From positions 1 through 14,101 of the forward strand of contig SKLD01000130.1 of assembly GCA_007123395.1 (NCBI GenBank): 14,101 bases of DNA. Direction: 5' to 3'. The DNA is from Opitutales bacterium. Its GTDB lineage: Bacteria > Verrucomicrobiota > Verrucomicrobiia > Opitutales > Oceanipulchritudinaceae. The notes under the pieces were generated by a model that had not been told where the DNA came from, ran no database searches, and saw only the letters and a list, made by a program, of their open reading frames with translations. Positions 5,577-13,734 of the stretch are shown here, one piece after another; positions within the stretch are counted from its first letter, which is position 1; every line of letters starts with the position of its first letter. The position numbers and the translations under genes are program-made.

Positions 5577-7865
5577 ATAGATCAACAACCGGTCGTGAAT
5601 AAGCAGTGCGATATCCGGCCTGCCGTCGCCGGTGAAGTCAGCCACCCTCGCCTCACGCGGCTGGAATCCACCTGCTCCGCGGCGCGGGCCCATGTTCACG
5701 TTGCGGTCGAAGAGCGTGAAGTGAAGGTAACTGCGCCAGCCGCGCTCCTTACGGGGGAGACCAAGGATTTCGAGAATGTGGTTCTGCGCATCGATGGCAA
5801 CGAGATCGGGCGTGCCGTCACCTGAAAAGTCCGCCGCGTAGAAGCCCATATACCGCATGTCTTCAAGATCCGTCTCGTGGGGTTCGAAGACATCGGCGAA
5901 CTCCAGCCGCGGACGGTCGAGCGGCAAAACCATGAAGCGGTCCTCTCCAAAGATCATCAAAGTGCGGTCACCCTCTCCACTGAGGTCGATGAACCGCCCC
6001 GCAAGCGGTATGACAGGCGGAAGCGCAAGCGAGTCGGCGAAGCGGATTACGTCCGTGCTGTCCGGCCGGTGGATGTGCAGTTCATTGCGCTCGGATTCAA
6101 AAACCAGATACTCGCCTTCATGCTTCAGTGGCAGGCGCAAGCGGTTGCTGCCCGGGCGCGCGTTAAACTGGTCTTCGATACGGAAGTCCCCGTCCTCATA
6201 GCGCAGGACGCGGACAAAGCCGGCTCCCGCGAGGAGCCACAGCGGCACTTCACCCTCCCCGCCCGGAACAAGCGTGAGCCTGCCGACATCGACATCACCG
6301 AGCAGGCTGCGCCGCAAATCACTCTCCCGCGCCGCTTCTTCGAGCCCTTCTTCTCCAACGCGGAAGACGCGCACCGCCTCGCGCTGCCCGATGAGAACAA
6401 GATGCGGATCGCGCCCGTCGATATCGGCGAGGAACATGGCACGCGGATCGCGGTTCTGCCCTTCGAGGGGAACCGAACGCGTGTCCCAACGGAGCGGGTC
6501 CGTTCCCCGCAATCGCGCAAGGGTGAGAAAGAAGTCACGCCCGCGCTTTTCGAGAACAACGATTTCGGGCTCACCATCGCGTTCGAGCCGACCCGCGCAG
6601 AGGAGCAGCGGCCGTCCCTCCACCGCAATCAGCGAGGGAAAGGAAAAGCGACCCGCTTGCGTGAGCACGGAGACACCGACAAGTCCCTCGTCCGCGCTTG
6701 CGACAATGAGCGCCTCCGCCTCAAGGCGCGGGTGGCTGAAAGCATGCACGGCAGAGATTGACGAGAGCGAAGGAAACGCCACTGCTTCGGCAAAATCGCC
6801 TTGCTCGTTTTGCGCGAAATAGAGGACCTCCGCCCCGCCGGGATTCGCCGCCACGACGGCCGGCCGGCCGCTGCCCGCGAAATCTCCGGTCGCGTAGAGC
6901 CCGGCGTCGCGCAGGCGCGTCGGCAGCGCGTAGCTGCGGGCCTGCAAGCCGGCCAACGAGCCGCTCTTGCCGGGCGTCTCGCCGAGCCGGGCCGTCCTGA
7001 CAATCCCCGTACGCTCCTCCGCGTAGACAAGGAGGGGACGCGCCCCGGCGTCATCAACAAACACGTGGCTTGTATGCGCGACGTCCATGGGGAAGAGATA
7101 CTCCGGCCCGAATCCGCCGCCCGGGTATTGGAAGCGCACGGCGAGGTGGCGCTGCGTTCCCTCACCGGAGAGGTAAGCGATGTCCGGCATACCGTCGCCG
7201 TCGATATCGGTGACGCGCAGTCCGGAACTGTTCGATGAAGCAAGGCGGTAGCGCACCGGTTCCTTCAGTTCGCCGTCCTCATTCTGATAGAAGAGAAGGA
7301 TGTCCTCGCTTGCGAGGACCACGAGGTCCGTCCGCCCGTTATTGTTGAGGTCCGCCGCGCGGACCGACCCGGCCCACTGCCGCGGTTCAAAAACCCGTGT
7401 CTCCCATCGTTCCGTAAACTCCCCCGCCTCGTCCTGGTAGAGAATCGTGAGCGGCACGCGGTTGCCGGAAAAAGCGAGGTCGAGACGGCCGCTGCCGTTG
7501 AAGTCGCCGACTTCCAGTGCATGCGCGACCTGCCCTGTGACCACCGTGCGCCGGTCATAGGCCGCGCTGTCGACGACGGGCTCCCACCGGTTGCGGCGGG
7601 CACGGCGCGTGAGCGCGGCGGGCGGTTCACCCTCCGCCCGGCGGAAGAGCATTTCGATCGATCCGCGGTCATTGTTGATGATGGCGAGATCAAGACGACC
7701 GTTGTTGTTGAGGTCGCCATAGGCGAGGGACCGTGTGTTCCAGTCGAGCTTCAGAACCTCCGGGCCCCCGAGGATTACCGGGACTCTCCCATCCACGCCG
7801 CCGTACGCGGACACTAAAGTAAAGAGAAGGGATACACCCGTCAGACAGATCCTGAAATCCAGCAT
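5562..7865 (-). CDS. Exported FG-GAP/VCBS-repeat protein, probable beta-propeller
   Basis: A 767-residue protein with signal peptide MLDFRICLTGVSLLFTLVSA. It carries scattered calcium-binding-loop repeats of the FG-GAP/VCBS type: DLNNNGRLDLAI (about 51), DFNGSGRLDLAF, DLNNNGRTDLVV and DIDGDGMPDIAY in the first third, a weaker DFAGSGRPAVVA mid-protein, DFSGDGTPDLVA (679) and DFTGDGRPDIALL (743) at the end. Such repeats build beta-propellers in secreted or surface proteins. Repeats in the middle are degenerate or widely spaced. The protein ends abruptly at IYPGGG, with no sorting domain or membrane anchor. It starts 8 bases after the DUF3352-like gene stop, with GGA just before the ATG, so it looks like the last gene of the envelope operon. 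Ligand or partner unknown. Confidence 0.86.
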   Translation of the reverse strand: MLDFRICLTGVSLLFTLVSAYGGVDGRVPVILGGPEVLKLDWNTRSLAYGDLNNNGRLDLAIINNDRGSIEMLFRRAEGEPPAALTRRARRNRWEPVVDSAAYDRRTVVTGQVAHALEVGDFNGSGRLDLAFSGNRVPLTILYQDEAGEFTERWETRVFEPRQWAGSVRAADLNNNGRTDLVVLASEDILLFYQNEDGELKEPVRYRLASSNSSGLRVTDIDGDGMPDIAYLSGEGTQRHLAVRFQYPGGGFGPEYLFPMDVAHTSHVFVDDAGARPLLVYAEERTGIVRTARLGETPGKSGSLAGLQARSYALPTRLRDAGLYATGDFAGSGRPAVVAANPGGAEVLYFAQNEQGDFAEAVAFPSLSSISAVHAFSHPRLEAEALIVASADEGLVGVSVLTQAGRFSFPSLIAVEGRPLLLCAGRLERDGEPEIVVLEKRGRDFFLTLARLRGTDPLRWDTRSVPLEGQNRDPRAMFLADIDGRDPHLVLIGQREAVRVFRVGEEGLEEAARESDLRRSLLGDVDVGRLTLVPGGEGEVPLWLLAGAGFVRVLRYEDGDFRIEDQFNARPGSNRLRLPLKHEGEYLVFESERNELHIHRPDSTDVIRFADSLALPPVIPLAGRFIDLSGEGDRTLMIFGEDRFMVLPLDRPRLEFADVFEPHETDLEDMRYMGFYAADFSGDGTPDLVAIDAQNHILEILGLPRKERGWRSYLHFTLFDRNVNMGPRRGAGGFQPREARVADFTGDGRPDIALLIHDRLLIYPGGG

Positions 7866-7873
7866 GGTCCTGC

Positions 7874-9703
7874 TCAGTCTTCCTGGGATTTGACGACACC
7901 TTCCTGGCGTAAGCCGTAAGGCGTCTTTACCGTACGGGTGAGAATTACTTTACCAAGGTCGCCCAGATCGGGAATGGGCGGTAAGTCCTCCTCGCCGCCA
8001 AGCGACATGAGGGCGCGCATACTAATGAAGCTGCCCTCGATCATCCGCCGAAGATCAATGTACCCAAAACCCACTGCATCGTCGCCCGATCCGTCGAGAA
8101 ATCCGCGCACAACAGGCCGATGTGCCAAGCCGTCTTCAGGTTCTGCCATCAAGGCGAGAACATCACGCAGCTTTGAAAGATTGCCTTGGCCGAAAATAAA
8201 GCGGTCCCCAGTGACAGCGAGGGCCTGCTGCGCCCCCAGCCCTTCCTGCATCATCATCGGCACCGTGTAGAGCGTCGCGCCGAGGTACGCGTCCTTCTGC
8301 AACATGCCGTCCATCCCGAAGGAAGCGAGCAGGCGGTCCAACCCTTCGACGATACGGTTGCCGTCGCGCAGGCTGAAAACAAAGATATTGGTCGACATCT
8401 GCATTTGCTCCATGAGCGGCCGGCCGGCCGCTTCCTCCGCCGTCGGTTCAAAACCCAGAATAACAACCTCGTCCGTGAAATTGCGGAAAATCATCTGATC
8501 CAAGTCCACTCCGCTCTGCGAAGCAAGCTGCCCCTTGTAGGCTTGGTACATATTCCCGTAGAGCGGCGACACCTGCGGCACGAGCCGGTCGATCGCGCTG
8601 AGAGCGGCACCGGTATCGTAGCGGGCGACATTGACGCTGGTGACGTTCGCGGGCACGTAACCGAAGTCCGGAATCCCGCCGCCGGTGTAGGCAAGCAAGC
8701 TGTTCACGAGTCCGCCGCGCTCCTCAATCTGCAATCCGGAAGCGAAGCGGGCCGAATCCTTTTCCACACGCGCCGTGTAGTACATGCCCCGCAGGGCGTC
8801 GACTCGGATGAGATCGAGGAGGCGGGCGGGCGGCGCGATCATACCGCCTTCGATCATCTGCGCAGCATCTTTCATGAGCGCCGGAACAACTTCCCGCAGC
8901 ACACCGTCGAGGACATCCAGACGCGCGAAAGCGCGCACATCGGCGTCAGCGAGAGAGTCTTCTCCTATCTGGTAGATCGAGCGGTCGGCAAACGCACTGG
9001 AAAGACCGCCCTTCACTTCGCGGATGATCTCGGAGACATCAGCGGACCCCATCGAAAAGACGACAAACGAATCATTATAGAGCAAATACCCGCGCTCATG
9101 CGCCTTGCCTGGTTCCTTTGGTTCGTAGACGATGAATCCGTCTACCTCCCGCTTCTCAAAGGGGAACTCCCCGACCCCGCCGTCGTCCTCCTCCCGCAAG
9201 TGGGTAATCGCCTTTTCGAGAAGCTCTTGCTTGCCATCGTGCGTAAGAAGAATGCGGATACCGGGGCGGACGCGTGCGAGCACAGCGTCTTCGTCGGCAT
9301 CGTCATCCATGAAACCGACGAGCGCCGCAGGATCAGCGGCGGAGACGCCGACCGCCAGACGGCCGGCGAACAATTCGCGTGCCTCCTCCTCGCTCAGGCC
9401 GAGTTTTTCCCCGACCCATGGGATCACCTTGCGGATGTCCGGATCGAGATCCCGCGGAAGCGGCATGCCGATCGAGCCGAACATGCGCCGCGCGAACGCC
9501 ACGTAGTCTTCGTTCTGCGCGAGATCCCATGCTTCGTTCTCCGACCAGCGTTCCATCATAGCGGCGAGCGGCTGCGTCTCGGCGTAGACAATCGTATCGT
9601 CGCCGAACAAAGCAGCGGGGGAGGTGTCCGCGAGGGACAGGGCGGGGCCTGACAGAAGCACGGAGAGCGCGGCGGCCAAGCGGATAGATGTGTGTTTATT
9701 CAT
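7874..9703 (-). CDS. Exported DUF3352-like protein of unknown function
   Basis: A 609-residue protein from the ATG at 9703, with signal peptide MNKHTSIRLAAALSVLLSGP followed by ALSLADTSPAALFGDD. The segment ALFGDDTIVYAETQPLAAMM just after the signal, and later repeats of the same shape, recall DUF3352-type proteins of Planctomycetes, Verrucomicrobia and cyanobacteria, which have no known biochemical role. No catalytic motif or transmembrane anchor is visible, and composition is acidic with many Met residues. The frame is open to 9829, but the extra 42 residues precede the signal peptide and lie inside the protease gene, so 9703 is preferred. The start overlaps the end of that gene by 8 bases (ATGAATAA), with no Shine-Dalgarno sequence, which points to translational coupling. 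Exported status is likely; family membership is by pattern only. Confidence 0.8.
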   Translation of the reverse strand: MNKHTSIRLAAALSVLLSGPALSLADTSPAALFGDDTIVYAETQPLAAMMERWSENEAWDLAQNEDYVAFARRMFGSIGMPLPRDLDPDIRKVIPWVGEKLGLSEEEARELFAGRLAVGVSAADPAALVGFMDDDADEDAVLARVRPGIRILLTHDGKQELLEKAITHLREEDDGGVGEFPFEKREVDGFIVYEPKEPGKAHERGYLLYNDSFVVFSMGSADVSEIIREVKGGLSSAFADRSIYQIGEDSLADADVRAFARLDVLDGVLREVVPALMKDAAQMIEGGMIAPPARLLDLIRVDALRGMYYTARVEKDSARFASGLQIEERGGLVNSLLAYTGGGIPDFGYVPANVTSVNVARYDTGAALSAIDRLVPQVSPLYGNMYQAYKGQLASQSGVDLDQMIFRNFTDEVVILGFEPTAEEAAGRPLMEQMQMSTNIFVFSLRDGNRIVEGLDRLLASFGMDGMLQKDAYLGATLYTVPMMMQEGLGAQQALAVTGDRFIFGQGNLSKLRDVLALMAEPEDGLAHRPVVRGFLDGSGDDAVGFGYIDLRRMIEGSFISMRALMSLGGEEDLPPIPDLGDLGKVILTRTVKTPYGLRQEGVVKSQED

Positions 9704-10634
9704 TTGTAATAGAACTGGTCGGGGGGGCATTATAGCGGAATCCGCTGTTGGGGTTGCTGGGGTTAAAGGCAAAAGCGTCGCGGTTGCGCAGAAAACGTTT
9801 GAGCACCTCGGCGGGAATAGCGAATCCAAGGCCCTCCGTGCCGAAGCCGACGACCTTCATATTGTTCACGCCCACGACTTCGCCGCGCAAATTGAAAAGC
9901 GGCCCGCCGCTGTTGCCCGGGTTGATCTCCGCCGTCGTCTGGATAAAAAGGTTTCCGTTGATCACGCGGTTGCGCAGGCTAACGATCCCTTCGGACACTG
10001 TGCGCTCAAGGCCCAGCGGATTGCCGATGGCAAAGACCGTCTGCCCCTGCCGCAACGTCTCCGAACTGCCCAGCGACACCGTCTCGAAGCGACGGGGATC
10101 GTCCGTATCGATCCGCAACAACGCGAGGTCCCACTCCGGGCTCGTCGCAACGATCCGCACATTCTCAAAGACGCGCCGTTCAAGGCCGCGTCCGTCGCGG
10201 TCGGGATCCTCGAAAACAGTCACGCGCAGGTCGTGCTCCCCCGCGATCACGTGGTCGTTGGTGATCACCCAGCCGTCGGCGTGGATAACAAAGCCCGAAC
10301 CAAGGCCCGTGGGCGTCTGCACGAGAACCACCGCCGGGCCCACGCCTCCGACAAGGTCCTGCACATTCTGAAAGGGAAGCCCCGCTTCTTCGCGGTAGAG
10401 AAACTCCGTTGACACACTTGCGCGCTCTTCGCCGGAGGTATCCGAGACCTGCAGGATCGCCTCACGGGGAATCGAAATGACGGTGAAACCGAGGTCGACA
10501 TACAACCGGTCCGGTTTTTCCGCGAGAAGCCGTGCCGAGACGGATGTGCCGTCGACCAAGTCGAACATCATGACTTGAGCGGATGCGGACGCCACCGCGG
10601 CGGCGAAAAGAAAAACACGGAACATGATCGGCAT
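9696..10634 (-). CDS. Exported trypsin-like serine protease (S1C/HtrA type) without PDZ domain
   Basis: A 312-residue periplasmic protease of the DegP/HtrA type. Signal peptide MPIMFRVFLFAAAVASASAQ. The catalytic triad is His128 (ITNDHVI), Asp169 (SPEWDLALLRI) and Ser242 (INPGNSGGPLF); the oxyanion region and the GLGSGFVI strand are in place. Before the protease domain, residues about 24-64 (FDLVDGTSVSARLL, LYVDLGFTVISIPREAILQV) look like a small beta-barrel (SH3/Sm-like) module. After the protease domain only about 30 residues remain, ending in an Asn/Pro-rich tail, so the PDZ domains of DegP are missing. The start overlaps the amidase stop as TAATG; ATG at 10625 is an alternative. Likely role: envelope protein processing or quality control. 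Substrate unknown. Confidence 0.92.
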   Translation of the reverse strand: MPIMFRVFLFAAAVASASAQVMMFDLVDGTSVSARLLAEKPDRLYVDLGFTVISIPREAILQVSDTSGEERASVSTEFLYREEAGLPFQNVQDLVGGVGPAVVLVQTPTGLGSGFVIHADGWVITNDHVIAGEHDLRVTVFEDPDRDGRGLERRVFENVRIVATSPEWDLALLRIDTDDPRRFETVSLGSSETLRQGQTVFAIGNPLGLERTVSEGIVSLRNRVINGNLFIQTTAEINPGNSGGPLFNLRGEVVGVNNMKVVGFGTEGLGFAIPAEVLKRFLRNRDAFAFNPSNPNSGFRYNAPPTSSITNE

Positions 10635-11920
10635 TATCTCGCGCGTTTCTCCGGATTCAAGCCTGCGCCCCGAAAAAGTATGTCAAAAGGCGGCGGCCCC
10701 GCCCGGTGCGCAAAACGCTCCAGCCCCTCCGCCACGGCATCGGCGTACTCGCGGAAGATCGACGGCCGCTCTTCGCCCGCGATCTTCCGCAGTCCCTCGT
10801 AGTCGCCCGCCTGCAACCGCGCGTAGGTCACACGGCTGTTTGCCACGTAGGGCTCCAAGAAAACCGTCGGCGCGGGAAATAGACGGTTGGCGGCAAGATT
10901 GCGCGCCCAGACATACGGATTGTCTGAGACCCGGCGTGCGTTCGGCCCGCGGTAGCGGAAAGGCGGTAATCCACTCGCCTCTGCAAGGGAATCCGCGAGC
11001 GATTCCGCCAAAGGAATCTCCACCCGGTCAAAGCCGCGCAGGAGCCGCTCCAACATGAGGACGCGTTGCTCGGCGTCGGCCAACTCAGCGGAGCTGTAAG
11101 CACCGTTGACAATGACGTGGGAGTGGTCGACGTCGACCAAGGATAGGTTGTCCGGGTCCGCCCACGGCACGGCGTCGATGTGCAGACACAGCACGACGTC
11201 CGCCCCCCAATCCCGTATGCGCTCCGCCCGCGCGCGGTTCTCCGCCGAAACATAGAACATGCGGTTGGCGAGACGCTCCACCGCCTCAGACTCGGGCATC
11301 GCCTCCCCGTCGACCGTGAGCCGCACCGCCGCCTCGGCAAGGAAATCCTCCGGGCGCAGACGGGTCACCGGCGTGGCATCCTCCCGCGTGAGGAAGACCT
11401 CCGCGCCCATCGCCTCGAGCCGCTCCCGCACCATGAAGGCGACTTTGAGCACAAGGTCGCCCTCCGCCACCGGCGGATCGTCCCCGATACGGAAGTGGCG
11501 GTGCTCCATCCGGCTCCACGCCCCGCCGAGGTGGCCAGGATCCAGCGCGATCCGCCAGCCCGCGAGGGGACGGCCGCGCGGCAAGCCCGGCGCCGCTTCC
11601 TCCGGAACGCCTTCCGCCTTCGCCCGCGCCGACACCGTTCCGTCCTCCTCCGCACCCGCCAGCGGATCAACGGCAAACGCCACCCGGTGGTACAACGGTC
11701 TTCCCGGTGCATCCGTGCGGACAAATAGTGCGTCCCGCGACAAATCAATGAGACTGCGGTCGACATTCCGCGAAACGTAAACACGGAAGAGCCGCTCCAC
11801 CACATCCTCGCGTCCCGCCGTCCCCTGAAACACGTCCAAGCGCGCAAAGTCAGCCCCCGCCCGGAGTACGCCGCCGAACACCGCCGCCGCTAAAAGAGCC
11901 CATGCCACCCTCAATCGCAT
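10634..11920 (-). CDS. Exported N-acetylmuramoyl-L-alanine amidase (Amidase_3 family)
   Basis: A 428-residue zinc amidase that would cleave the bond between N-acetylmuramate and L-alanine in peptidoglycan. Signal peptide MRLRVAWALLAAAVFGGVLR. The Amidase_3 domain runs from about 122 to 385: zinc ligands His130 (ALDPGHLGG), Glu153 (VAEGDLVLKV) and His247 (LCLHIDAVPW), and catalytic Glu356 (TVFLEPYVANS). Residues 24-118 form an N-terminal domain I do not recognise. ATG at 11920 is chosen because it begins the signal peptide and has GGAGG 9 bases upstream; the ATG at 11929 abuts that GGAGG. The frame stays open upstream to 12277, but that part lacks a signal peptide and family match. First gene of a four-gene operon continuing with the protease. 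Confidence 0.92.
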   Translation of the reverse strand: MRLRVAWALLAAAVFGGVLRAGADFARLDVFQGTAGREDVVERLFRVYVSRNVDRSLIDLSRDALFVRTDAPGRPLYHRVAFAVDPLAGAEEDGTVSARAKAEGVPEEAAPGLPRGRPLAGWRIALDPGHLGGAWSRMEHRHFRIGDDPPVAEGDLVLKVAFMVRERLEAMGAEVFLTREDATPVTRLRPEDFLAEAAVRLTVDGEAMPESEAVERLANRMFYVSAENRARAERIRDWGADVVLCLHIDAVPWADPDNLSLVDVDHSHVIVNGAYSSAELADAEQRVLMLERLLRGFDRVEIPLAESLADSLAEASGLPPFRYRGPNARRVSDNPYVWARNLAANRLFPAPTVFLEPYVANSRVTYARLQAGDYEGLRKIAGEERPSIFREYADAVAEGLERFAHRAGPPPFDILFRGAGLNPEKRAR

Positions 11921-12301
11921 GCCCTCCATCCTCCGCCCACTACCGCACACCGTCAAGAACAGCGCACGGCGGCTACGCGCAACTGCCCGCTCACACCAAG
12001 TCAAACTGACGAGTCCGCGCAACGGCTGCGGCGGTTTGGAATCATCGAACCCAAGCCGGACCCCAGAAGCGGAGAAGCTCCTTTCCGGGGGCTCATCCGC
12101 GTAAACGGCAGAGACACACTTGGGGATCTGGTCGAGGCCTGCCTCGTATCCATAGACTTCGACAACGATCATTGCTACCGCCTCTCCCATGGCGGGGCCA
12201 ATACTGGACCACAGGAGCCAACATCCGGCGCGCGCCCTCGTGAACCACATAAAATGAAACGTGCGGTCGCCCGCCAACCCGCATAATCCGTCAAGTTACA
12301 T

Positions 12302-12438
12302 CGGAGAGGGGACATGGGCTTCGCGGGTGTCGCCGCAAGCGGCTCGGCACCTGTCCCCGGCCCTCCCCGGAGAGGGGACATGGACTTCGCGGGTGTCGCC
12401 GCAGGCGGCTCGGCACCTGTCCCCGTCTTTCCCCGGAC
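12302..12438. repeat. REP-like palindrome pair: two 66-bp tandem copies
   Basis: Copy 1 (12302-12367) and copy 2 (12368-12433) differ at about five positions and begin CGGAGAGGGGACATGG; a third copy starts but stops after CGGAC. Each copy folds: outer arms GGGGACA and TGTCCCC (12308-12314 with 12352-12358; 12374-12380 with 12418-12424), a second stem GGTG with CACC, and a top hairpin GCCGC-AA/AG-GCGGC. An 11-base bulge sits on one side (TGGGCTTCGCG in copy 1). The imperfect palindrome, the tandem pair and the intergenic site between tail and head of minus-strand genes fit REP/BIME elements. RAYT genes at both window edges make this reading more likely. The element is too imperfectly built for a simple terminator, although it could stop read-through from the nuclease gene. 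Confidence 0.75.
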
Positions 12439-12600
12439 TCCGCCTGCCCGCCCGTAGCCCGGTCCCTTGCAGGGGGCCGCGTCCCGCCGCGCCTGACCGT
12501 CTCCGAATCCCGCGGACTTGCCGTCCGTTTCCCGCTTACCGTTTCGGCGGCAAAGATGACCCCCGGCTACGTCAAACGCCGCCTCGCCGCTGCCGCCTGA
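12436..12600 (+). pseudogene. Weak coding-like stretch, unrecognised
   Basis: The frame ending in TGA at 12598-12600 has mainly G or C in third positions and reads, near the end, TVSESRGLAVRFPLTVSAAK and then MTPGYVKRRLAAAA. It continues back into the REP-like repeat, so it has no proper start. It might be the tail of a lost gene disrupted by the repeat; it might equally be chance in GC-rich DNA. No family recognised. Confidence 0.2.
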
Positions 12601-12676
12601 TCCACCCCACACCCCACAGGAGCCGCGCGCTTCCTCGAGCGGTGGATTAATGTTGTCCACTATCTACCTAGCAGAC

Positions 12677-12691
12677 CCGAAACCGGTTCGG
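12677..12691 (-). terminator. Possible terminator hairpin after the nuclease gene
   Basis: CCGAA (12677-12681) and TTCGG (12687-12691) pair around a 5-base loop, 20 bases beyond the nuclease-HhH stop codon on the minus strand. The centre is itself nearly palindromic (AACCGGTT). No T-run follows, so it is only a weak candidate. Confidence 0.25.
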
Positions 12692-12711
12692 ATTAACCAG
12701 AAGAGTCCACA

Positions 12712-13584
12712 TTAGCCGCCGTCCGCCACCCGCACAAAGGGGCGCAGTTGCTCGAGGGTGGCCGGACCGATACCGGAGACCCGCGCGAGTTCATCGACCG
12801 ACCGATAGGGACGCCCCGCCTCGATCCGCTCCGCCAGCGCCGGACCGATGCGCGGCAGTCGCTGCAACTCCTCACGACTGGCGGAGTTGAGTTCGAGGGT
12901 CTCCCCCTCCCGCATCCCACCGAAGCCCAAATCCTCCCGAATGCGCCGCAGGGCCATGTCTTCCTCGCGCTGGAGGCGGCGCAATTCCGCCACGCGATCC
13001 GGATTGGCCATCGACCAAATACCACGCCGCCCCAGCATAGCCGCCACCTCCAGATCCTCAAGATACGCCTGCCGGTCATCTCGATGCATCCCGCGAAAAT
13101 CCCGCCGCCCGACCCCATGGGTCCGCGCAAGGCCATTCTCCACCAAAAGGAAGTCGAGATCCCGCCCATCCGCCGTAACGACAAAAGCGAAGAAGCGCTG
13201 TGTCGAGGAACGGCCCATGCCATCAGCGAAAACCGTGTAAGCCGTAAACGGCTCGGCCAGCCATTCGCGCACCCGCTTGGTAGCCTCACCACCGAAGCGC
13301 AGGGTATCCTCATGGCGATCCAAGCCGAAGTAGCGCGTCTGTTCCCGCAGCCGCCGCACCATCGTCTCCGAATCCGCCGAGGTCTCCGGGCAATCGACAA
13401 AATAGAGGCGCAGAAGCCAGACCGTTTCCCCGTTTGTCACGTGAAAGCTATCGCCGTCATTCGCGGGGTGATCGACCAGACGCAGATTTTCCAAGCGGTG
13501 CCATTCCGCTTGCGCCGAAACAAAGCATCCAAGGACAAGGCCGACGAGAAAAAACGCCCGCCAGTTGGGAACATTGTTTATCAT
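12712..13584 (-). CDS. Exported thermonuclease (SNase-like) fused to a ComEA-type helix-hairpin-helix domain
   Basis: A 290-residue exported protein with signal peptide MINNVPNWRAFFLVGLVLGC ending VSAQA. An SNase-like domain spans about 35-200: NDGDSF at 42-47, Arg59 in LLRLYFVDCPE, Glu67, and Arg125 in DGMGR match the catalytic layout of staphylococcal nuclease (Arg35, Glu43, Arg87), with the usual LVENGLARTHG later. A linker with a charged helix follows (about 185-225). The C-terminal domain, about 232-288, is a double HhH of ComEA type: LNSASREELQRLPRIGPALA, then SVDELARVSGIG. HhH motifs bind DNA backbone, so the protein probably grips and cuts DNA outside the cytoplasm. The frame opens as far as 13740, but only 13584 gives a signal peptide. 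The start has no good Shine-Dalgarno sequence. Could serve nutrient DNA scavenging or DNA uptake; neither is shown. Confidence 0.9.
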   Translation of the reverse strand: MINNVPNWRAFFLVGLVLGCFVSAQAEWHRLENLRLVDHPANDGDSFHVTNGETVWLLRLYFVDCPETSADSETMVRRLREQTRYFGLDRHEDTLRFGGEATKRVREWLAEPFTAYTVFADGMGRSSTQRFFAFVVTADGRDLDFLLVENGLARTHGVGRRDFRGMHRDDRQAYLEDLEVAAMLGRRGIWSMANPDRVAELRRLQREEDMALRRIREDLGFGGMREGETLELNSASREELQRLPRIGPALAERIEAGRPYRSVDELARVSGIGPATLEQLRPFVRVADGG

Positions 13585-13734
13585 CACATTCGATAAAATT
13601 CGGCGAACAGTTCTGCCACAGTGGGTAATGGGTTTGCGTTCTGCCTGCTCATTACTGCAGTGTAGCCCTTTGACCTTTCCACCCGAAAATCGAGCATGGC
13701 TACCCATTGATGAAAGGAAATTCAGTTGAGAGTT

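Larger units (their letters stand above)
11921..12711. other. 791-base intergenic region between amidase and nuclease genes
   Basis: Holds a REP-like tandem pair (12302-12438) and no confident gene. Two weaker items were seen. First, on the minus strand the amidase frame is open back to 12277. An ATG at 12172 has GGAGAGG 8 bases upstream and begins MIVVEVYGYEAGLDQIPK; codon bias is moderate, so it could be a degraded gene fused by chance to the amidase frame. Second, on the plus strand 12436-12600 is a 54-codon open stretch ending in TGA, with G/C-rich third positions and no start codon near its beginning. No convincing promoter for the amidase operon was found. Confidence 0.5.

Noticed and set aside
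5877..6761. 294-codon open frame on the plus strand
   Set aside because: Antisense to the VCBS-repeat gene, whose repeats on the minus strand are clear.
8186..9652. 488-codon open frame on the plus strand
   Set aside because: Antisense to the DUF3352-like gene; composition is rich in His/Arg as expected of a mirror frame, with no signal peptide or motif.
12261..12660. Protein-coding frames across the repeat pair (plus 12261-12650, minus 12175-12660)
   Set aside because: They are translations of the tandem palindromes and GC-rich spacer, with no family features.
12748..13596. 282-codon open frame on the plus strand
   Set aside because: Antisense to the nuclease-HhH gene; no motif of its own.
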